From Batillaria attramentaria (Eukaryota > Mollusca > Gastropoda > Batillariidae), in the NCBI GenBank assembly GCA_018292915.2, contig JACVVK020000322.1, positions 627,501-691,500 on the forward strand: a DNA stretch of 64,000 nt, read 5' to 3'. Positions 63,097 to 64,000 of the stretch are shown here, in pieces; the stretch's first letter is position 1; each line of letters opens with the position of its first letter. Under the pieces are notes generated by a model. The model saw only the letters and a list, made by a program, of their open reading frames with translations. It was not told the origin of the DNA and did no database searches. The translations under genes and the position numbers were made by a program.

Positions 63097-64000
63097 TAAA
63101 CCTTAACATTGGCATTTTCTCAGAATCTACAAAGAGCAGAGTCACCAAACTTGGCATACCGATAGACTGTCATAAGACCTTTCAAAATATATAATTTTGA
63201 ATGACCTTGACTCAAGGTCAAGGTCACTAAAGCTGTCTGTTTGAAAATTTTACATAGGCATTTTCTTGGAGTCTACAAATGCCAGAGGTTTTGAACTTTG
63301 CATGATGATAGACATTGATAAGAACTTTACAGATATACATGTATTCAATGGCCTTGTGTGAAGGTTAAGGTCAGACAAGTTATTTTCCGCATTTCCGTAG
63401 AAAACCTTAACATTGGCATTTTCTCAGAATCTACAAACAGCACAGGCACCAAACTTGGCATGCTGATAGACAGCCATAAGGCCTTTCAAAATATATCATT
63501 CTGAGTGACCTTGACTCAAGGTCAAGGTCACTAAAGCTGTTTGTTTTAAAATTTTGCATTGGCATTTTCTTGGAATCTACAAAAACCAGAGGTTTTAAAC
63601 TTTGCATGATGATAGACATTGATAAGAACTTTACAGAAGTACATGTATTCAATGGCCTTGTGTCAAGGTCAAGGCTGTACAAGCTATTTTCCGCATTTCC
63701 GCAGTAAACCTTAACATGGGCATTTTCTCAGAATCTACAAAAAGCAGAGGCACCAAACTTGGCATGCCTATAGACAGCCATAAGACCTTTCAAAATATAT
63801 CATGTTGAATGACCTTGACTCAAGGTCAAGGCCACTAAAGCTGTCTGTTTTAAAATTTTGCATTGGCATTTTCTTGGAATCTACAAAAACCAGAGGTTTT
63901 AAACTTTATATGGTGATAGACATTGATAAGAACTTAACAGATATACATGTATTCAATAGCCTTGTGTCAAGGTCAAGGCCGTACAAGCTATTTTTGTGAA
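63097..64000. repeat. 304-bp tandem array of dimeric units, upstream of the gene
   Basis: Three units at 304-bp spacing (CCTTAACAT at 63101, 63405, 63709) continue to the window edge. Each unit is made of two related half-units of about 150 bp, both with CATTGGCATTTTCT, AATCTACAAA, a GATAGACA and TCAAGGTCAAGG. The first half carries TGACCTTGA-C-TCAAGGTCA with an overlapping further AGGTCA (63202, 63506, 63810; the last one mutated to AGGCCA). These match the extended nuclear-receptor half-site TCAAGGTCA. Confidence 0.95.

Noticed and set aside
1..64000. CRISPR array, operon or prophage-like system
   Set aside because: Regular repeats here are minisatellites without unique spacers of constant length; introns, SINEs and microsatellites show the DNA is from an animal.

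Overview
This is animal nuclear DNA, not a prokaryotic or viral genome. It is dominated by long dinucleotide microsatellites, homopolymer C/G runs and tRNA-derived short interspersed elements (SINEs), with a few retroposed LINE pieces and terminal-inverted-repeat DNA elements. Long open frames are almost all translations of simple repeats. The texture (dense CA/CT microsatellites, RTE-like LINE with an AAGT tail, several tRNA-SINE families with microsatellite tails) fits a marine lophotrochozoan, most likely a mollusc and perhaps a gastropod. That is an inference from general knowledge; no sequence here is species-diagnostic for me.

Only one host gene can be supported, on the minus strand. 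Its start exon lies at 62704-62782: a first ATG, a hydrophobic signal peptide and a consensus donor in phase 1. An immunoglobulin-domain exon lies at 4678-4986, with a polypyrimidine/CAG acceptor, a GTAAGT donor and phase 1 at both ends. Strand, phase and protein logic fit, so I read the window as one roughly 57.7 kb first intron separating the secretion signal from the first Ig domain. The Ig domain most resembles, from memory, the Ig-C2 domain of neuregulin-type EGF-family ligands. Further exons would lie left of base 1; the promoter lies in or right of the 304-bp tandem repeat at 63097-64000.

Inside the intron is a record of transposition. SINE family A (about 175 bp, tRNA-like head with A and B boxes, no poly-A, C-rich tail ending in CCCAAACACCCACCC) has about 30 full or partial copies on both strands; eleven have convincing 9-14 bp target-site duplications, with weaker or microsatellite-confounded direct repeats at a few more. 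Family B (about 400 bp, ATT or TATC tail), family D (about 500 bp, A-rich tail) and other tRNA-headed elements also occur. An RTE-like LINE fragment (35740-36815) with a perfect 14-bp duplication sits inside an older inverted-repeat DNA element (35281-37268) that has its own 5-bp duplication. A second inverted-repeat element lies at 42436-43342. CR1/L2-like LINE 3' ends are at 16.2-17.0 kb and 53.8-54.1 kb, another LINE end at 19.7-20.0 kb, and a probable solo LTR near 56.0-56.3 kb. Several segments are local tandem duplications (8.15, 12.3, 22.8, 27.2, 29.7, 62.4 kb).

Region by region: 0-4.7 kb holds minisatellites, a foldback element and the start of intron 2; 4.7-5.0 kb is the Ig exon; 5-35 kb is repeat-rich intron; 35.3-37.3 kb is the nested transposon; 37-53 kb is repeat-rich intron with two more inverted-repeat structures; 53.1-53.6 kb is a higher-complexity stretch that could be regulatory; 53.8-62.7 kb is more nested SINE/LINE/LTR material; 62.7-64 kb is the signal-peptide exon and the tandem array upstream of it.
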